Shown: one piece after another, positions 1-10,069 of the stretch | How the letters are laid out: every line of letters begins with the position of its first letter | How positions within the stretch are numbered: position 1 is the stretch's first letter | Assembly (NCBI GenBank): GCA_963781895.1 | Contig: CAWAIM010000038.1 | Coordinates: 71,770 to 135,769 of the forward strand | DNA length: 64,000 bases | DNA from: Roseiarcus sp963781895 | Lineage (GTDB): Bacteria; Pseudomonadota; Alphaproteobacteria; Rhizobiales; Beijerinckiaceae | Direction of reading: 5' to 3' | Notes under the pieces: generated by a model | What the model was told of the DNA's origin: nothing | What the model saw: the letters and a program-made list of their open reading frames with translations, nothing else | The model's database searches: none | Made by a program: the position numbers and the translations under genes

Positions 1-169
1 GCCCTGCCGCCGCGGCCTCGGCGGTCGGCCGTCCGATGTCCTCGACGACATGAAGCGGCACGATGCGGATGACGTCGGGTTCGTGCTTTGCTTTCGCGGC
101 GGGTCGTTTCCGCGGCGCGCTTGCGGGTTTTTTTGCAGGCTTTTTTGCTGCAGAGGTTCGGGTCGCCAT
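1..169 (-). CDS. Partial N-terminus of an unidentified Lys/Ala/Pro-rich protein
   Basis: Only the first 56 codons are inside the window; the rest lies to the left. The ATG is preceded by a strong GGAGG ribosome-binding site six bases upstream, which fixes the start. The N-terminus begins MATRTSAAKKPAKKP and is rich in Lys, Ala and Pro for about 28 residues, like the basic tails of histone-like or phasin-type proteins. A less biased stretch follows (DVIRIVPLHVVEDIGRP). I do not recognise the family. No signal peptide is visible, so a cytoplasmic, perhaps nucleic-acid- or granule-binding protein is possible, but that is inference from composition only. Confidence 0.6.
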   Translation of the reverse strand, partial: MATRTSAAKKPAKKPASAPRKRPAAKAKHEPDVIRIVPLHVVEDIGRPTAEAAAAG

Positions 170-405
170 GAAATCCTCCATTGAAAATGAATTGTTGCTG
201 CTGGCGTTGCTGCTGGGCCCCTCAATTTTGGTCCCGCGCGCCCGGCCGCGCGCAACGGGCGTTTCCCGCCGTCGCGCTCCTGCGCTTTTCTTGCTGAAAT
301 TAACGCGTAGTCAAAAATGGCGCGGCCCAGCCGGCGCCTTGATGATGGCGCCATTTTGATAGCGCGCCAAGAGGCAATTCGTCTGCGCGTTTCGAGTCGG
401 ATAGA

Positions 406-933
406 ATGATCCCGATGCGGACCGCGTTTCGACACTTCGCCGCCGTTGGCCGCCGGCGCCGTTGGCTTGCGCTCGCCATTCTGGCCGCCGCGTTCGGCAT
501 AGGAAAGGCTCACGCGATGGAACCCTGGACGATCGTCGTGAAGACGACTTGCGAGGCGATGTCGCCCGACTATTGCCAGGGCGCCTATGGATTCGAGATC
601 GCCTCCGACGGCGCCTTCGCCGCCGGCCCCAGCGCCAGCGGGCGTCGGCTCGAAGGCCGCCTCGACCCCGCTTCGCTCGCCAGCCTGGCGCGCGGCGCCG
701 AGCGCGTTCTCGCCGATCCCGAGGCGCGCGAGACGCCCTGCGGCCCGATTCGCGGCATTCCTGGCGTCAGCGAGACGGTGTCGATTGCCGCGGGAGGTCG
801 AACCCTGGCGCTCAAGGGCGCGTCGGGCGCGCTCGATCCGCGCTGCGTTTCGGGCAAACTCGAGGCCATGCAGGCCTTGTTCCGCGCCGCGCACGAGGCG
901 ATGATGCGCCATTACCCATCGCCTTTCCCATGA
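406..933 (+). CDS. Secreted protein of unknown function (175 aa)
   Basis: An N-terminal signal peptide is visible: basic residues (RRRR) followed by a hydrophobic stretch (WLALAILAAAFGIG) and a likely cleavage after KAHA near residue 37. The mature part, about 138 residues, has four cysteines that could form disulfides in the periplasm, and no motif I recognise. It begins EPWTIVVKTTCEAMSPDYC. A second in-frame ATG three codons downstream is an equally possible start. The gene stands alone with about 230 bp upstream and over 600 bp of non-coding DNA downstream. It is probably an alphaproteobacterial hypothetical periplasmic protein; no function can be assigned. Confidence 0.6.
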   Translation: MIPMRTAFRHFAAVGRRRRWLALAILAAAFGIGKAHAMEPWTIVVKTTCEAMSPDYCQGAYGFEIASDGAFAAGPSASGRRLEGRLDPASLASLARGAERVLADPEARETPCGPIRGIPGVSETVSIAAGGRTLALKGASGALDPRCVSGKLEAMQALFRAAHEAMMRHYPSPFP

Positions 934-1564
934 CGAGGCGAGATCCGGCGGCGATCGCGGCCCTTCGCGCCATTCAGCGGCGTGCGTGAGCGCGGCCTCC
1001 GCCGGCCTTCGCCCATGGACCGGGCGGAGACTTGAATGTGGTCCTCGCAACAGGCCGAAGCGCGGAGCGTCGAGGGCGGCGAAATTCTCACCCGGCCCGG
1101 AGGCGTTCTCCGGGCCCCGCTTTCGTGACCGGCCCGGGAAAAGCGCTCCAATTGCTCCTGAAAAACACAACCCATGCTAATCTGAGCCGGTGATCGGATG
1201 GCGACGCTTCGAAGCGACCGACGCCGCAAGGCGCCAAGAGCTAAAAAACAAATATATTATGTATAAAGAGCCGATAAGCGCGATCTCACGGGCAGGAGGC
1301 GCAGCGCGACGAGCCCTTCGCTTTTTGCATTGTGACGCCGTTAAGGTCTTGAAAAGGCTCAAAACGGCGATGGGCGTCGGTTCCGTTGAGTTGGCATGGA
1401 TTTGGGGTTGGCGCCGCGCCGGCTCGGGGCGCCGGCATCGCCGCGGCGCCGCGTCGCGCCGACCTCGCGGGAGCCGGGCAGGGGCGGCCCGAAAAGGCGC
1501 CGCAAGGCTTTGAGACAAAGGAAACGCGACCGGAAACGGCGCCCGGTCCGGGGCAAGATTGGGC
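934..1564 (+). other. Non-coding stretch, no supported gene
   Basis: Reading frames here are shadow-like and lack ribosome-binding sites or family resemblance. An A/T-rich tract around 1240-1270 stands out from the GC-rich background and could hold a promoter. An imperfect hairpin with 7-bp arms (CGCCGTT at 1336-1342 and AACGGCG at 1363-1369) is also present. I see no tRNA, riboswitch or known RNA. Confidence 0.4.
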
Positions 1565-2005
1565 ATGCTGAGGATTTTCACCCGCGTGGCCCTGACGCTC
1601 GGCGCTGGCGTCTTCGCGGTCGCTGTTCCCCGCGCCCAGGACCTTGGGCCCACGCTCGATCTGCGCCCCGGACAGGAGATCACCTTTCCCGTGACGATCG
1701 CCGACGGCCGGGTCACGCTGGGCAAGGCGAGCGCCTCGAGGCCGGGGACCGCCCATCCCAGGGAGGGCGAGATCACGGTCAGCGTCGTGAAGCAGGGCCT
1801 CTCGCCCTACGCCGAGCTGACGGCGGCCGAGAACACCCCGGCGCCGGTCGATTTCGTCGCCACTGGGCTCGTCGGCGATATCAAGATCGACGAAGTGCGG
1901 CTGTGCGGGCGTCTCGGCGCGCCGTCCTCGACGCGCATCTATTCCGGCTCGTGGCGCATTTCGCTCAATCGGTTCGCGGTCGGCCCGGAGGAGGAGTGCC
2001 CGTGA
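1565..2005 (+). CDS. Small periplasmic protein of unknown function (146 aa)
   Basis: The ATG at 1565 gives a clean signal peptide (MLRIFTRVALTLGAGVFAVA, cleaved near PRAQ); a TTG two codons upstream is less likely. The mature part is about 125 residues with two cysteines. Phrases such as LDLRPGQEITFPVTIADG and GEITVSVVKQGLSPYAELT suggest a small beta-rich domain. No catalytic motif is visible and I do not recognise the family. It ends about 160 bp before rsmB on the same strand, but the gap argues against tight coupling. The minus-strand frames across this gene are shadows. Confidence 0.55.
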   Translation: MLRIFTRVALTLGAGVFAVAVPRAQDLGPTLDLRPGQEITFPVTIADGRVTLGKASASRPGTAHPREGEITVSVVKQGLSPYAELTAAENTPAPVDFVATGLVGDIKIDEVRLCGRLGAPSSTRIYSGSWRISLNRFAVGPEEECP

Positions 2006-2167
2006 GGATCTGGGCGCCGGTCCCGTCTCGGGGCGGGCTTTCGAGCGTTCCTCGTCGCTTGGACATCGGCGCGCGAGCCTGCTACCTCGCCTCGGCGCGG
2101 ATCGCTTCCGACCCGTCCGATGCGCCGATCCGGGCGACAATCCCCGCCACAGAAAGCGTTCCGCCGC

Positions 2168-3460
2168 ATGATTCCCGCCGCCCGCGCCGCCGCCGCGATC
2201 GAAGTCTTGGCCGAGATCGAGACCCGCCGCCGCCCCGCCGCCGACGCGATGAAGGACTGGGGCCTCGCCCATCGCTTCGCCGGGTCGGGCGACCGCGCGG
2301 CGATATCGAGCCTCGTCTACGACGCGCTGCGAAGGAAGAGCTCGTCGGCCTGGATTATGGGGGAAGCCAGTCCGCGCGCCGACGTCCTCGGCGCGCTGCT
2401 GCAGACGCGCGGCCTAGCCGTCGATGCGATCGCGGCGCTGTTCTCGGGCGAGGGCCATGCGCCGGCCATGCTGAGCGAGGCCGAGCGGCAGCGTCTTGCC
2501 GCCGCCGACCTCACGGGCGCGCCCGCCCATGTGCTTGGCGATTTTCCCGAATGGCTGACGCCCCAGTTCGAGGCGAGCTTCGGCGCCGAGGCGGCCGACG
2601 AGGGCAGGGCGCTCGCCGAGCGGGCGCCGGTCGATCTGCGCGCCAATCTGCTCAAGACCACGCGCGACCAGGCCCTGGCCGCGCTCGCGCATCTCTCGCC
2701 TCGGCCGACGCCGCTCTCGCCCATTGGCCTGCGGATCGCCGTCCGCCCCGACGGGCGCGGGCCGGCGCTCAACGCCGAGCCGGCTTACGTCAAGGGCCTC
2801 GTCGAGGTGCAGGACGAAGGCTCGCAGCTCGCGGCGCTGCTGGGGGAGGCGAAGCCCGGAATGCAGGTCCTCGATCTATGCGCCGGCGCAGGCGGCAAGA
2901 CGCTCGCGCTCGCCGGCAATATGGGAAACCAGGGTCAGATCTACGCGACCGACGCCGACGGGCGCCGGCTCGCGCCGATCTTCGACCGGCTCGCGCGTTC
3001 GGGCGCGCGCAACGTGCAGGTGCGCAGCCCGCGCGGGCAGTCGGACGTGCTCGCAGATCTCGAACACCGGTGCGATCTCGTCATGGTCGACGCGCCGTGC
3101 ACCGGTTCGGGCGCATGGCGGCGCAATCCCGACGCCAAATGGCGCATCCGCCCCGGCGCTCTCGAACAGCGCATCAGGGATCAGGATGAAACGCTTGAAA
3201 AGGCGCGGCGTTTTGTGAAGGTCGGCGGTCGGCTCGTCTATGCGACCTGCTCAGTGCTGCGCGCGGAAAACGAGGATCGGATCACCGCGCTTCTCAGCCG
3301 GAACGATGACTTGTTGCCCGTCGATGCCGCCGTCCAAGCGCGCATGGCCGGACTGCCGGGGCTCGCGAATCATCGTTCTCCGTTCGGCCCCGGCTTCCGT
3401 CTCAGCCCCAGGACGACCGGAACGGATGGCTTTTATATCGCGACGCTGGCGCGGATGTGA
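2168..3460 (+). CDS. rsmB: RsmB-type 16S rRNA (cytosine-5) methyltransferase
   Basis: This is an S-adenosylmethionine-dependent methyltransferase of the RsmB/NOL1/NOP2/sun family, which makes 5-methylcytosine in small-subunit rRNA (C967 in E. coli). The N-terminal 150 or so residues are the helical NusB-like RNA-binding domain. The catalytic domain shows the SAM-binding motif LDLCAGAGGKTLAL, the motif IV cysteine in VDAPCTGSGAWRRNPD and the motif VI catalytic cysteine in YATCSVL. The C-terminus ends in the usual TDGFYIATL block. I chose the ATG at 2168 (MIPAARAAAAIEVL) because the upstream 16 codons lie outside the family alignment. At 430 residues the length fits the family. The gene is intact. 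Confidence 0.9.
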   Translation: MIPAARAAAAIEVLAEIETRRRPAADAMKDWGLAHRFAGSGDRAAISSLVYDALRRKSSSAWIMGEASPRADVLGALLQTRGLAVDAIAALFSGEGHAPAMLSEAERQRLAAADLTGAPAHVLGDFPEWLTPQFEASFGAEAADEGRALAERAPVDLRANLLKTTRDQALAALAHLSPRPTPLSPIGLRIAVRPDGRGPALNAEPAYVKGLVEVQDEGSQLAALLGEAKPGMQVLDLCAGAGGKTLALAGNMGNQGQIYATDADGRRLAPIFDRLARSGARNVQVRSPRGQSDVLADLEHRCDLVMVDAPCTGSGAWRRNPDAKWRIRPGALEQRIRDQDETLEKARRFVKVGGRLVYATCSVLRAENEDRITALLSRNDDLLPVDAAVQARMAGLPGLANHRSPFGPGFRLSPRTTGTDGFYIATLARM

Positions 3461-3624
3461 GGCGATGGCGTCTAGCCCAGACGAGATAGCCGCGGCCCAC
3501 TTCTCACGCGGCTCGAGCCTTTCGCGACAAAGCTCAAGGCGCTCGCAGCCTAGATTTTCGAGGAAATCACACATGTCAATGTTTGACTGACGCCTCGGGC
3601 GGCCGTACATGCTCCTAAAGCCCC

Positions 3625-4626
3625 ATGACCCGGATCATTGATACCATCGCGGATGATTCGCGGCCCTTGCGTCCGCGCCATCCCGAGAAAGCGCACCGGC
3701 CCGATCAACCGATCGCGCGCAAGCCGGCCTGGATTCGCGTCAAGGCCCCCGGCTCGCCGGTCTACAGCGAGACGCTGAGGCTGGTCCGCGAATTGAAGCT
3801 CGCGACCGTGTGCGAAGAGGCGCGCTGTCCCAACATCGGCGAGTGTTGGGACAAGCGCCACGCGACTTTCATGATCATGGGCGACACCTGCACGCGGGCC
3901 TGCGCCTTCTGCAACGTGCGCACCGGGTTGCCGGGCCCGCTCGAAGCCGGCGAGCCTGCGCGGGTCGGCGACGCCGTCGCCAGGCTCGGCCTCTCGCATG
4001 TGGTGGTCACCTCCGTCGACCGTGACGATTTGGCTGACGGGGGCGCGCGGCATTTCGCCCGCACGATCGAAGCGATCCGCGCCGCCGCGCCGTCGACGAC
4101 CATTGAAGTGCTTACGCCCGACTTCTTGCGCAAGGACGGCGCGCTCGAGATCGTCGTCGCTGCAAAGCCGGACGTGTTCAACCACAATCTCGAAACCGTG
4201 CCGTCGAAATATCTGAGCGTGCGGCCGGGCGCGCGATATTTCGCCTCGCTGAGGCTACTGCAGCGGGCGAAGGAGCTTGATCCTACGATCTTCACCAAGT
4301 CGGGAATGATGTTCGGCCTGGGCGAGGAGCGCAACGAAGTCTTGCAGATGATGGACGACTTGCACAGCGCCGGCGTCGATTTTCTCACCATCGGCCAATA
4401 TCTCCAGCCGACGCCCAAGCACCATCCGGTCATGCGCTTCGTTCCGCCGGAGGAATTCGCCGAATATGCGACGATCGGCCTGACGAAGGGATTTCTGCTC
4501 GTCTCGTCCTCGCCGCTGACGCGTTCCTCGCATCACGCGGGCGACGACTTCGCCCGCCTCAGGGCGGCGCGCGGCGCGAGCGTCGTCGGTCCGCCGGCGA
4601 TTGACCCCTTGCGCCCGACGCTGTAG
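3625..4626 (+). CDS. lipA: Lipoyl synthase
   Basis: LipA inserts two sulfur atoms into octanoyl groups on lipoyl domains (pyruvate and 2-oxoglutarate dehydrogenases, glycine cleavage H protein). Both iron-sulfur clusters are encoded: the auxiliary cluster cysteines in CEEARCPNIGEC and the radical-SAM cysteines in CTRACAFCNV. The C-terminal serine ligand of the auxiliary cluster is in the conserved RSSHHAGDDF stretch. Other family blocks are visible, including VVVTSVDRDDL, VFNHNLETV and TIGQYLQPT. The 333-residue length is normal. The gene is intact and cytoplasmic, follows rsmB on the same strand with a 164-bp gap, and is followed 24 bp later by tRNA-Lys. Confidence 0.95.
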   Translation: MTRIIDTIADDSRPLRPRHPEKAHRPDQPIARKPAWIRVKAPGSPVYSETLRLVRELKLATVCEEARCPNIGECWDKRHATFMIMGDTCTRACAFCNVRTGLPGPLEAGEPARVGDAVARLGLSHVVVTSVDRDDLADGGARHFARTIEAIRAAAPSTTIEVLTPDFLRKDGALEIVVAAKPDVFNHNLETVPSKYLSVRPGARYFASLRLLQRAKELDPTIFTKSGMMFGLGEERNEVLQMMDDLHSAGVDFLTIGQYLQPTPKHHPVMRFVPPEEFAEYATIGLTKGFLLVSSSPLTRSSHHAGDDFARLRAARGASVVGPPAIDPLRPTL

Positions 4627-4650
4627 GCACGAACGCGCCTTGGCGAAGGC

Positions 4651-4726
4651 GAGCGCGTAGCTCAATCGGTAGAGCATCTGACTTTTAATCAGGGGGTCGT
4701 GGGTTCGAGTCCCACCGCGCTCACCA
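4651..4726 (+). tRNA. tRNA-Lys (anticodon TTT)
   Basis: A complete cloverleaf can be folded. The acceptor arms are GAGCGCG and CGCGCTC, the D-arm holds AGCTCAATCGGTAGAGC, and the anticodon stem TCTGA/TCAGG encloses the loop CTTTTAA, so the anticodon is TTT. The T-arm is GTGGGTTCGAGTCCCAC, the discriminator base is A, and CCA is encoded at 4724-4726. Confidence 0.97.
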
Positions 4727-5167
4727 AGAAAGACTAGTTCACCGCCGCCGAGATCCGCCCGCTGACACACTTCTGACGGTCCGAAGCGACGAACCAGTGA
4801 CAAGGGTACCGCCGCATTGCGTGATCACCCTTAAACTCAGCCAAGTTCGCCGACCGCGAACGAGACTTGCGCCGCGAAGCTGGCGACGCCCTGAGGGAGG
4901 CCGCTCAGTCAAACCCCGTTTCTTCGGTGCTTCCGGCGATCTCGTCTTCAGTAGATTTCCGCCCTGCTCGATCTGGTGAGTGAAGCGCAAATGTTCCTGT
5001 CGTGGGCGTCGCCGGGCCCGGGGACCAGAGCCCGGACGCGGCCAACGCGCACTTTGGGGCCGAAGGAAGGTCCCTGGGGTAAAGCCCGAAGCGTCCGAGG
5101 CGGGGCGAAGCGATCGAAACCGAATTCCGACACCCTGTGTTTGAGCAGCCGGAACGGAGGCATTACA
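4727..5167 (+). other. Non-coding stretch between tRNA-Lys and pgi
   Basis: No reading frame here has a convincing start site or a recognisable product. The only clear element is the GGAGG ribosome-binding site just before the pgi start at 5168. The region presumably carries the pgi promoter, but I cannot point to a clear -35/-10 pair. Confidence 0.4.
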
Positions 5168-6809
5168 ATGAGCAGCATGGCGCCACTGACAACGATGGCG
5201 GAGTGGAAAGCGCTCGCCGCGCATTACGAAGGCGTGAAGGACGTGCAACTGCGCGCTCTTTTTGCAGACGACTCGGGGCGCGACGAGCGCTTCAGCCTCG
5301 AGGCCGCCGGGCTCTTTCTGGACTATTCGAAGAACCGCATCACCGATGAGACAATTCGGTTGCTGTTGGAGCTCGCGCGCGCCCGCGGCGTGGCGGCGCT
5401 GCGGGACGCGATGTTTGCGGGCGAGAAGATCAACGTCAGCGAACAGCGGGCTGTCCTGCATGTGGCGCTGCGCGCGCCGCGGGATCAGAAAATCCTTGTC
5501 GACGGCAAGGATGTCGTGCCTGAGGTTCACGCCGTCCTCGACAGGATGGCGGCCTTCGCCGCGCAAGTTCGATCCGGGGCGTGGACCGGACACAGCGGCA
5601 AGCGCATTCGCAACGTGGTCAACGTCGGCATCGGCGGCTCCCATCTCGGGCCGGAAATGGCCTATCGGGCGCTTCGACAGTTCAGCGATCCGAGCCTGAC
5701 GCTTCGCTTCGTCGCCAATGTGGACGGCGCCGCCTTCACCGAGGCGACCCAGGACCTCGATCCGCACGAGACGCTGTTCATCATCGCCTCCAAGACTTTC
5801 ACCACCCTGGAAACGATGTCGAACGCCGCGGCGGCGCGGCGATGGGTTCTGGATTCGATCGGAAGCGAAAGAGGCATCGCTCGCCATTTCGTCGCTTTGT
5901 CAACGAACGGGGAAGCGGTCGCGAAGTTCGGCATCGACACCGAAAACATGTTCGGCTTCTGGGACTGGGTCGGCGGCCGCTACTCGATGGATTCCGCGAT
6001 CGGGCTCTCCACGATGATCGCGATCGGGCCGGAGAACTTTCGCGGCATGCTCGCCGGCTTCCATGCCATGGACGATCACTTCCGCACCGCTCCGCCCGAG
6101 CGCAACATGCCGCTGCTGATGGGACTGCTGACGGTCTGGTACAACAATTTCTTCGGCGCGCAGACAATAGGCGTCATGCCTTACGCCGCCAACCTGGCCC
6201 GCTTTCCCGCGTACCTGCAGCAATTGCAGATGGAGAGCAACGGCAAGCACGTCGACATCGACGGTCAGGGCTTGCAGGTTCAAACCGGGCCGGTGATCTG
6301 GGGCGAGCCGGGAACCGATGCACAGCACTCGTTCTATCAGCTGATCCATCAGGGCACGAAGTTGATTCCCCTGTGATCTAATCGGCTTCTGCCGGCCGCT
6401 CAGTCCGCTTGCCGAGCAGCACGATCTGTTGATGGCGAACTTATTCGCACAGGCCGAAGCGCTGGCGTTCGGGAAGACATCCGACGAACTCGCTGCGGAA
6501 GGGTCGCGCCCGGAACAAACGCCGTTCCGGGTCTGCGAGGGCAACCGGCCGACCAATGTGATTCTGGCCGAGCAACTGTCGCCACATACGCTTGGCGCCC
6601 TGGTGGCGCTCTACGAACACAATGTGTTCACGCAAGGCGCGATCTGGGGCATCGATTCGTTCGATGAGTGGGGCGTCGAACTCGGCAAGGCGCTGGCTCA
6701 GCGTATCGTGCCGGAGTTGACGCCCGGCGCGGAACCGGCTCTGGCGCATGACAGCTCGACCAACGGACCGTTCCGACGATATCGACGTCTGCGGCGGCCC
6801 CACGCCTGA
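5168..6809 (+). pseudogene. pgi: Glucose-6-phosphate isomerase, split by one frameshift
   Basis: Pgi interconverts glucose-6-phosphate and fructose-6-phosphate in the cytoplasm. The start at 5168 has a good GGAGG site. The first frame carries the signature FGFWDWVGGRYSMDSAIGLS, the catalytic Glu region LQMESNGKHVDIDGQG and the His region QHSFYQLIHQGTKLIP. It then stops at 6374-6376. Removing one C from the C4 run at 6368-6371 continues the protein as CDLIGFCRPL and on to the C-terminal signature FTQGAIWGIDSFDEWGVELG, which holds the catalytic Lys. The restored protein is 546 residues, the normal length. As sequenced, the product would lose the last quarter, including the catalytic lysine. Either a recent lesion or a sequencing error. 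Confidence 0.88.
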
Positions 6810-6903
6810 ATTCGGATCTAGCCGCTCGGGAAGCGTTTCGCTGAGTAGGGGATTGCCCCCGATTGTCGCGCGCGCGGATAGTTGTGCACGCGGCGACGAC
6901 GGT

Positions 6904-9317
6904 TCTGCCGACCGATCCAGGAAAATGGCGATGGCGGATTCACCCGGTGGCCTGGGGGGCCGGCAAGTTGGACTTCGAGTGCGCAAAGAGCGGCGTCGGC
7001 GCCGCCTTGTCGAGCGCGAGCCGGGTGTGGTTCACGATCAGCCACGGGATAGTCAACGAAGTCTATTATCCGCGGGTCGACCAAGCCTGTATCCGGGATT
7101 CGGGTCTGATCGTCACTGACGGACACGGCTTCTTGACCTTGAGGAGAAGCGTGAATGCACGTTTGTTGTCGAATCCCTGGAAGATGGCGTTCCAGCCTTT
7201 CTGTTGACGAACACGCATCGGGGCGGCCGATTTCGCATTATCAAGCAGGTCATCTGCGACCCGCACAGCGACACGGTGCTGCAGCACATCCGTCTCGAAG
7301 ACCTTGCCAGTTCGGGTCTGCGCCTGTTCGCTCTCCTGGCGCCGCATCCGGTTGAACGGCGGCGACCACAACAATGGCTGGCGTGATCGCTACAAAGGCC
7401 ACGAGATGCTGTTCGCCGACGGCGACGGCACATACTTGGCCATGGCCGCCGATCAGCCCTTTCTCGGGAGTTCGGTTGGCTTCGTGGGCGTGTCGGACGG
7501 ATGGCAGCAGCTTTCGCGCCGCTTCTGGCTCGCCGACCAATTCGACAGAGCGTCCGACGGCAACGTGGCGTTAACGGCCGATCTGGCGCTCGGACGCCGA
7601 CGGCGCTTCGGTGTTGGCGCTTGGCTTTGGCCGAACGTCGGCCGAGGCGGCCTTCCACGCGCTCGGCTCGCTGCGACGCCTTTCGGCGCGATTCTGAACG
7701 ACTACGCCTCTGGCTGGCGTTCCTGGCAAGCTGGCCTTCGCTCACTGGAGCGGCGCACGCGGGGTCACAACCTGTATCGCGTCAGCACCGCCATCCTGCA
7801 TAGCCACGAAACCCCGACTTTCCCCGGCGGCGTCATCGCCAGTCTGTTCGATTCCATGGGGATCGAGCAAGGGCGACGATGACTTGGGCGGCTACCATCT
7901 CGTCTGGCCGCGCGATCTGTCCGAGACGGCGGGAGCTCTTATGGCGTGCGGTGCGGACACGGGCGGTTCGGGCGCATTCTGCGCTACCTGCGCACGACCC
8001 AGGAAGCCGACGGGTCCTGGCCTCAAAACTGCTGGCTCGATGGAGCGCCATTTCGGAAGGGCGTACAATTGGACGAATGTGCTTTTCCAATGCTGCTGTT
8101 GGACATGGCGTGGCGCGCCGGCGTTTTCCGTCGCCCGGACCTTCCGGCTTTCTGGCCTATGCTACGGCGAGCCGCCGGGTTCGTGCTGCAAAACGGCCCG
8201 CGCACAAAGCGGGGTCGCTGGGAAGACAACGCCGGGTACACGCCATTCACTCTGGCGGTCGCTGTCGCCGCCTTGCTCGCCGCCGCTGAACTGGCCGAGG
8301 CCTGCAGAGTCGAGGGATTGCCTAGCCTCTTTCGGGACACGGCCGACGCCTGAGACGAGCAGATCGAGGACTGGGTGTATGTCGAGGGCACGCCACTCGC
8401 CCACGAAGCCGGCGTCTCCGGTTACTACATTCGGATTGCGCCGGAATTGCCGCAGACCGAAGGCCCCGATGTTCACGCGCAAGTTCAGGTGCGCAACCAC
8501 GAGGCGGGAAGCGGGTCCGTTTCCGCCGATACCCTGATCAGCACAGATGCGCTCGCGCTGGTGCGATTTGGTCTGCGGGCGCCGGATGACCCGCGCATCC
8601 TGGACACCATTACGGTCATTGACCGGTTACTGAAAGTGGACCTGCCGCAGGGGCCTGGCTGGCGCCGCTACAATCTCGACGGCTACGGCGAAAAGGCGGA
8701 TGGGCGGCCGTTTGACGGCGTCGGCGTCGGTCGTGCGTGGCCATTGCTGGCCGGCGAGCGGGCTCATTACGCGCTCGCGGCGGGACGGCGGGCAGAGGCA
8801 GAGGCGCTGTTGGCCACGATCGAGGCGCAAACGAGCCCGGGAGGTCTGTTTCCCGAACAAGTGTGGGACGGCGCGCCGATTGCGAGTAGGGAGCTCGCGC
8901 CCGGCCAGCCGACTGGCTCCGCTATGCCCTGGTGTGGGCCCATGCCGAGTATATCAAATTGCTACGCTCGCTGGAGGATGGCGTCATCTTCGACATGCCG
9001 CCGCATACGGTGCGGCGCTATGTCAAGGCCAAGCGGCGCGCGCGCTGCCGGCCCTGGCGCCCCGATTGCCAGGTCTCCGGAATTCGGCGGGACAAGTGTT
9101 GCGCGTGGATCTGCCTCAAGCTGCGATCGTTCTGCACACGGGCGACGGTTGGCGGACGCAAGCCGAAACGGCCACGCACGACACCGGCGTCAGCGTCCAC
9201 GTGGCGGAAATACAAACCCAATGCATGGCGGTCGGCCAGCGCATCGCGTTCACTTGGCGCGATCAGGCCTCCGGGACCTGGCACGGACGCAACCACGAAG
9301 TCGCTATCATGAGTTAA
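6904..9317 (+). pseudogene. Glucoamylase-like GH15 glycoside hydrolase, heavily decayed
   Basis: Pieces of a GH15 glucan 1,4-alpha-glucosidase appear in order but keep changing frame. N-terminal blocks include KSGVGAALSSASRVWFT and ISHGIVNEVYYPRVDQA (about 6975-7085), then FLLTNTHRGGRFRIIKQ, NGGDHNNGWRDRYKGHEML and FVGVSDGWQQLSRRFWL. The catalytic domain has DDDLGGYHLVWPRDLSETAG, EADGSWPQNCWLDGAPF and later ALALVRFGLRAPDDPR, GVGVGRAWPLLAGERAHY. The C-terminal glucodextranase-like part ends at 9317. I see frame changes near 6940, 6975, 7130, 7350, 7590, 7690, 7850, 7965, 8925 and 9035, plus a TGA at 8351-8353 where a Trp is expected. The gene cannot make an active enzyme as sequenced. It lies 94 bp after pgi, consistent with a former glycogen/starch-to-glucose-phosphate role. 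Confidence 0.85.
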
Positions 9318-9415
9318 GGCCAATATTCTGTCCCGAACCGAGCGTCGCCGATGTCAGAGCTTGGGCGTCGCCGACAGGACAAGAAATCTATTTTCGCAAT
9401 ATGGCTCCAATGAAA

Positions 9416-9448
9416 TGCCCCGCGCCCGGGGGGCACCGGCGCGGGGCA
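9416..9448 (+). terminator. Perfect 11-bp hairpin downstream of the GH15 remnant
   Basis: TGCCCCGCGCC at 9416-9426 is followed by its exact reverse complement at 9438-9448, with an 11-base loop. There is no following T tract, so it may be a factor-dependent terminator or mRNA-end structure rather than a classical intrinsic terminator. The surrounding 9318-9736 stretch holds no gene I can support. Confidence 0.4.
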
Positions 9449-9736
9449 CTTCAGCGCGCTCAAGGGCCAATGGGGACAAGCACTCCGCGCGTCTGAAGCT
9501 ACGATGCGCCGGCAAAGGTCTTACGGCAACTAACAAATCTGTGGAGGAGGGGTCCAATCATTTTGCGAGCCAGGTCGCTTCGTTGCGGCGATCGTCTTGT
9601 TGAAAGAGCGTCACGGAGAGACCTCGGAAGCCGCCCTATCCAGGATCAATTCTACAGTTCTTAGGAGGACGTTTACTTTCTGTCGCCATGATTCGTTCTT
9701 GTGAGGGCAAAATTGCGCAAGTATTAGACAAAGGCC

Positions 9737-9898
9737 ATGGAGTACGTTCGAATTTTTTTCTTGGATGACGGTGGCGCAACGGCGGTAGAATATGCGTTGC
9801 TCGCCAGTCTCATTGCGCTCGTCATCGTCAAGGGCGCTTCCTTAACGGGAACCAAGGTGGGCACCGTGTTCGGCGATGTCAGCAAAGCGTCGAAATAG
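9737..9898 (+). CDS. Flp/Fap-type pilin subunit (53 aa)
   Basis: This short gene encodes a type IVb (Flp) pilin-like peptide. It begins MEYVRIFFLDDGGATAVEYA and continues into the hydrophobic stretch LLASLIALVIV. The Gly/Ala-Thr-Ala-Val-Glu-Tyr context with the conserved Glu and Tyr at the start of the hydrophobic helix is the hallmark of Flp pilins, which are processed by a TadV/CpaA prepilin peptidase and assembled on the outer surface by the Tad machinery. No tad/cpa genes are nearby, so this is an orphan copy, as is common in Rhizobiales. The 53-residue length is normal. The ribosome-binding site (AAAGG) is weak. Confidence 0.85.
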   Translation: MEYVRIFFLDDGGATAVEYALLASLIALVIVKGASLTGTKVGTVFGDVSKASK

Positions 9899-10069
9899 CA
9901 CGCTGCCACGTAAGTCAGCCTCAGTCCAGCGTACTAGCATACACTTCGTACGTCTTAATGCGACGGCTTCGATTATCTGTTTTCCGGCGGGCGTGCCCAG
10001 CAGGTCTTGGCCGAACCCCCGGCGGTTCAGTTGGCGATCGACGAGGGGGATTTGGAGAAAGAGTGGACG

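Noticed and set aside
1190..1513. Possible 107-codon gene upstream of the periplasmic protein
   Set aside because: Arg-rich with no ribosome-binding site; reads as compositional noise.
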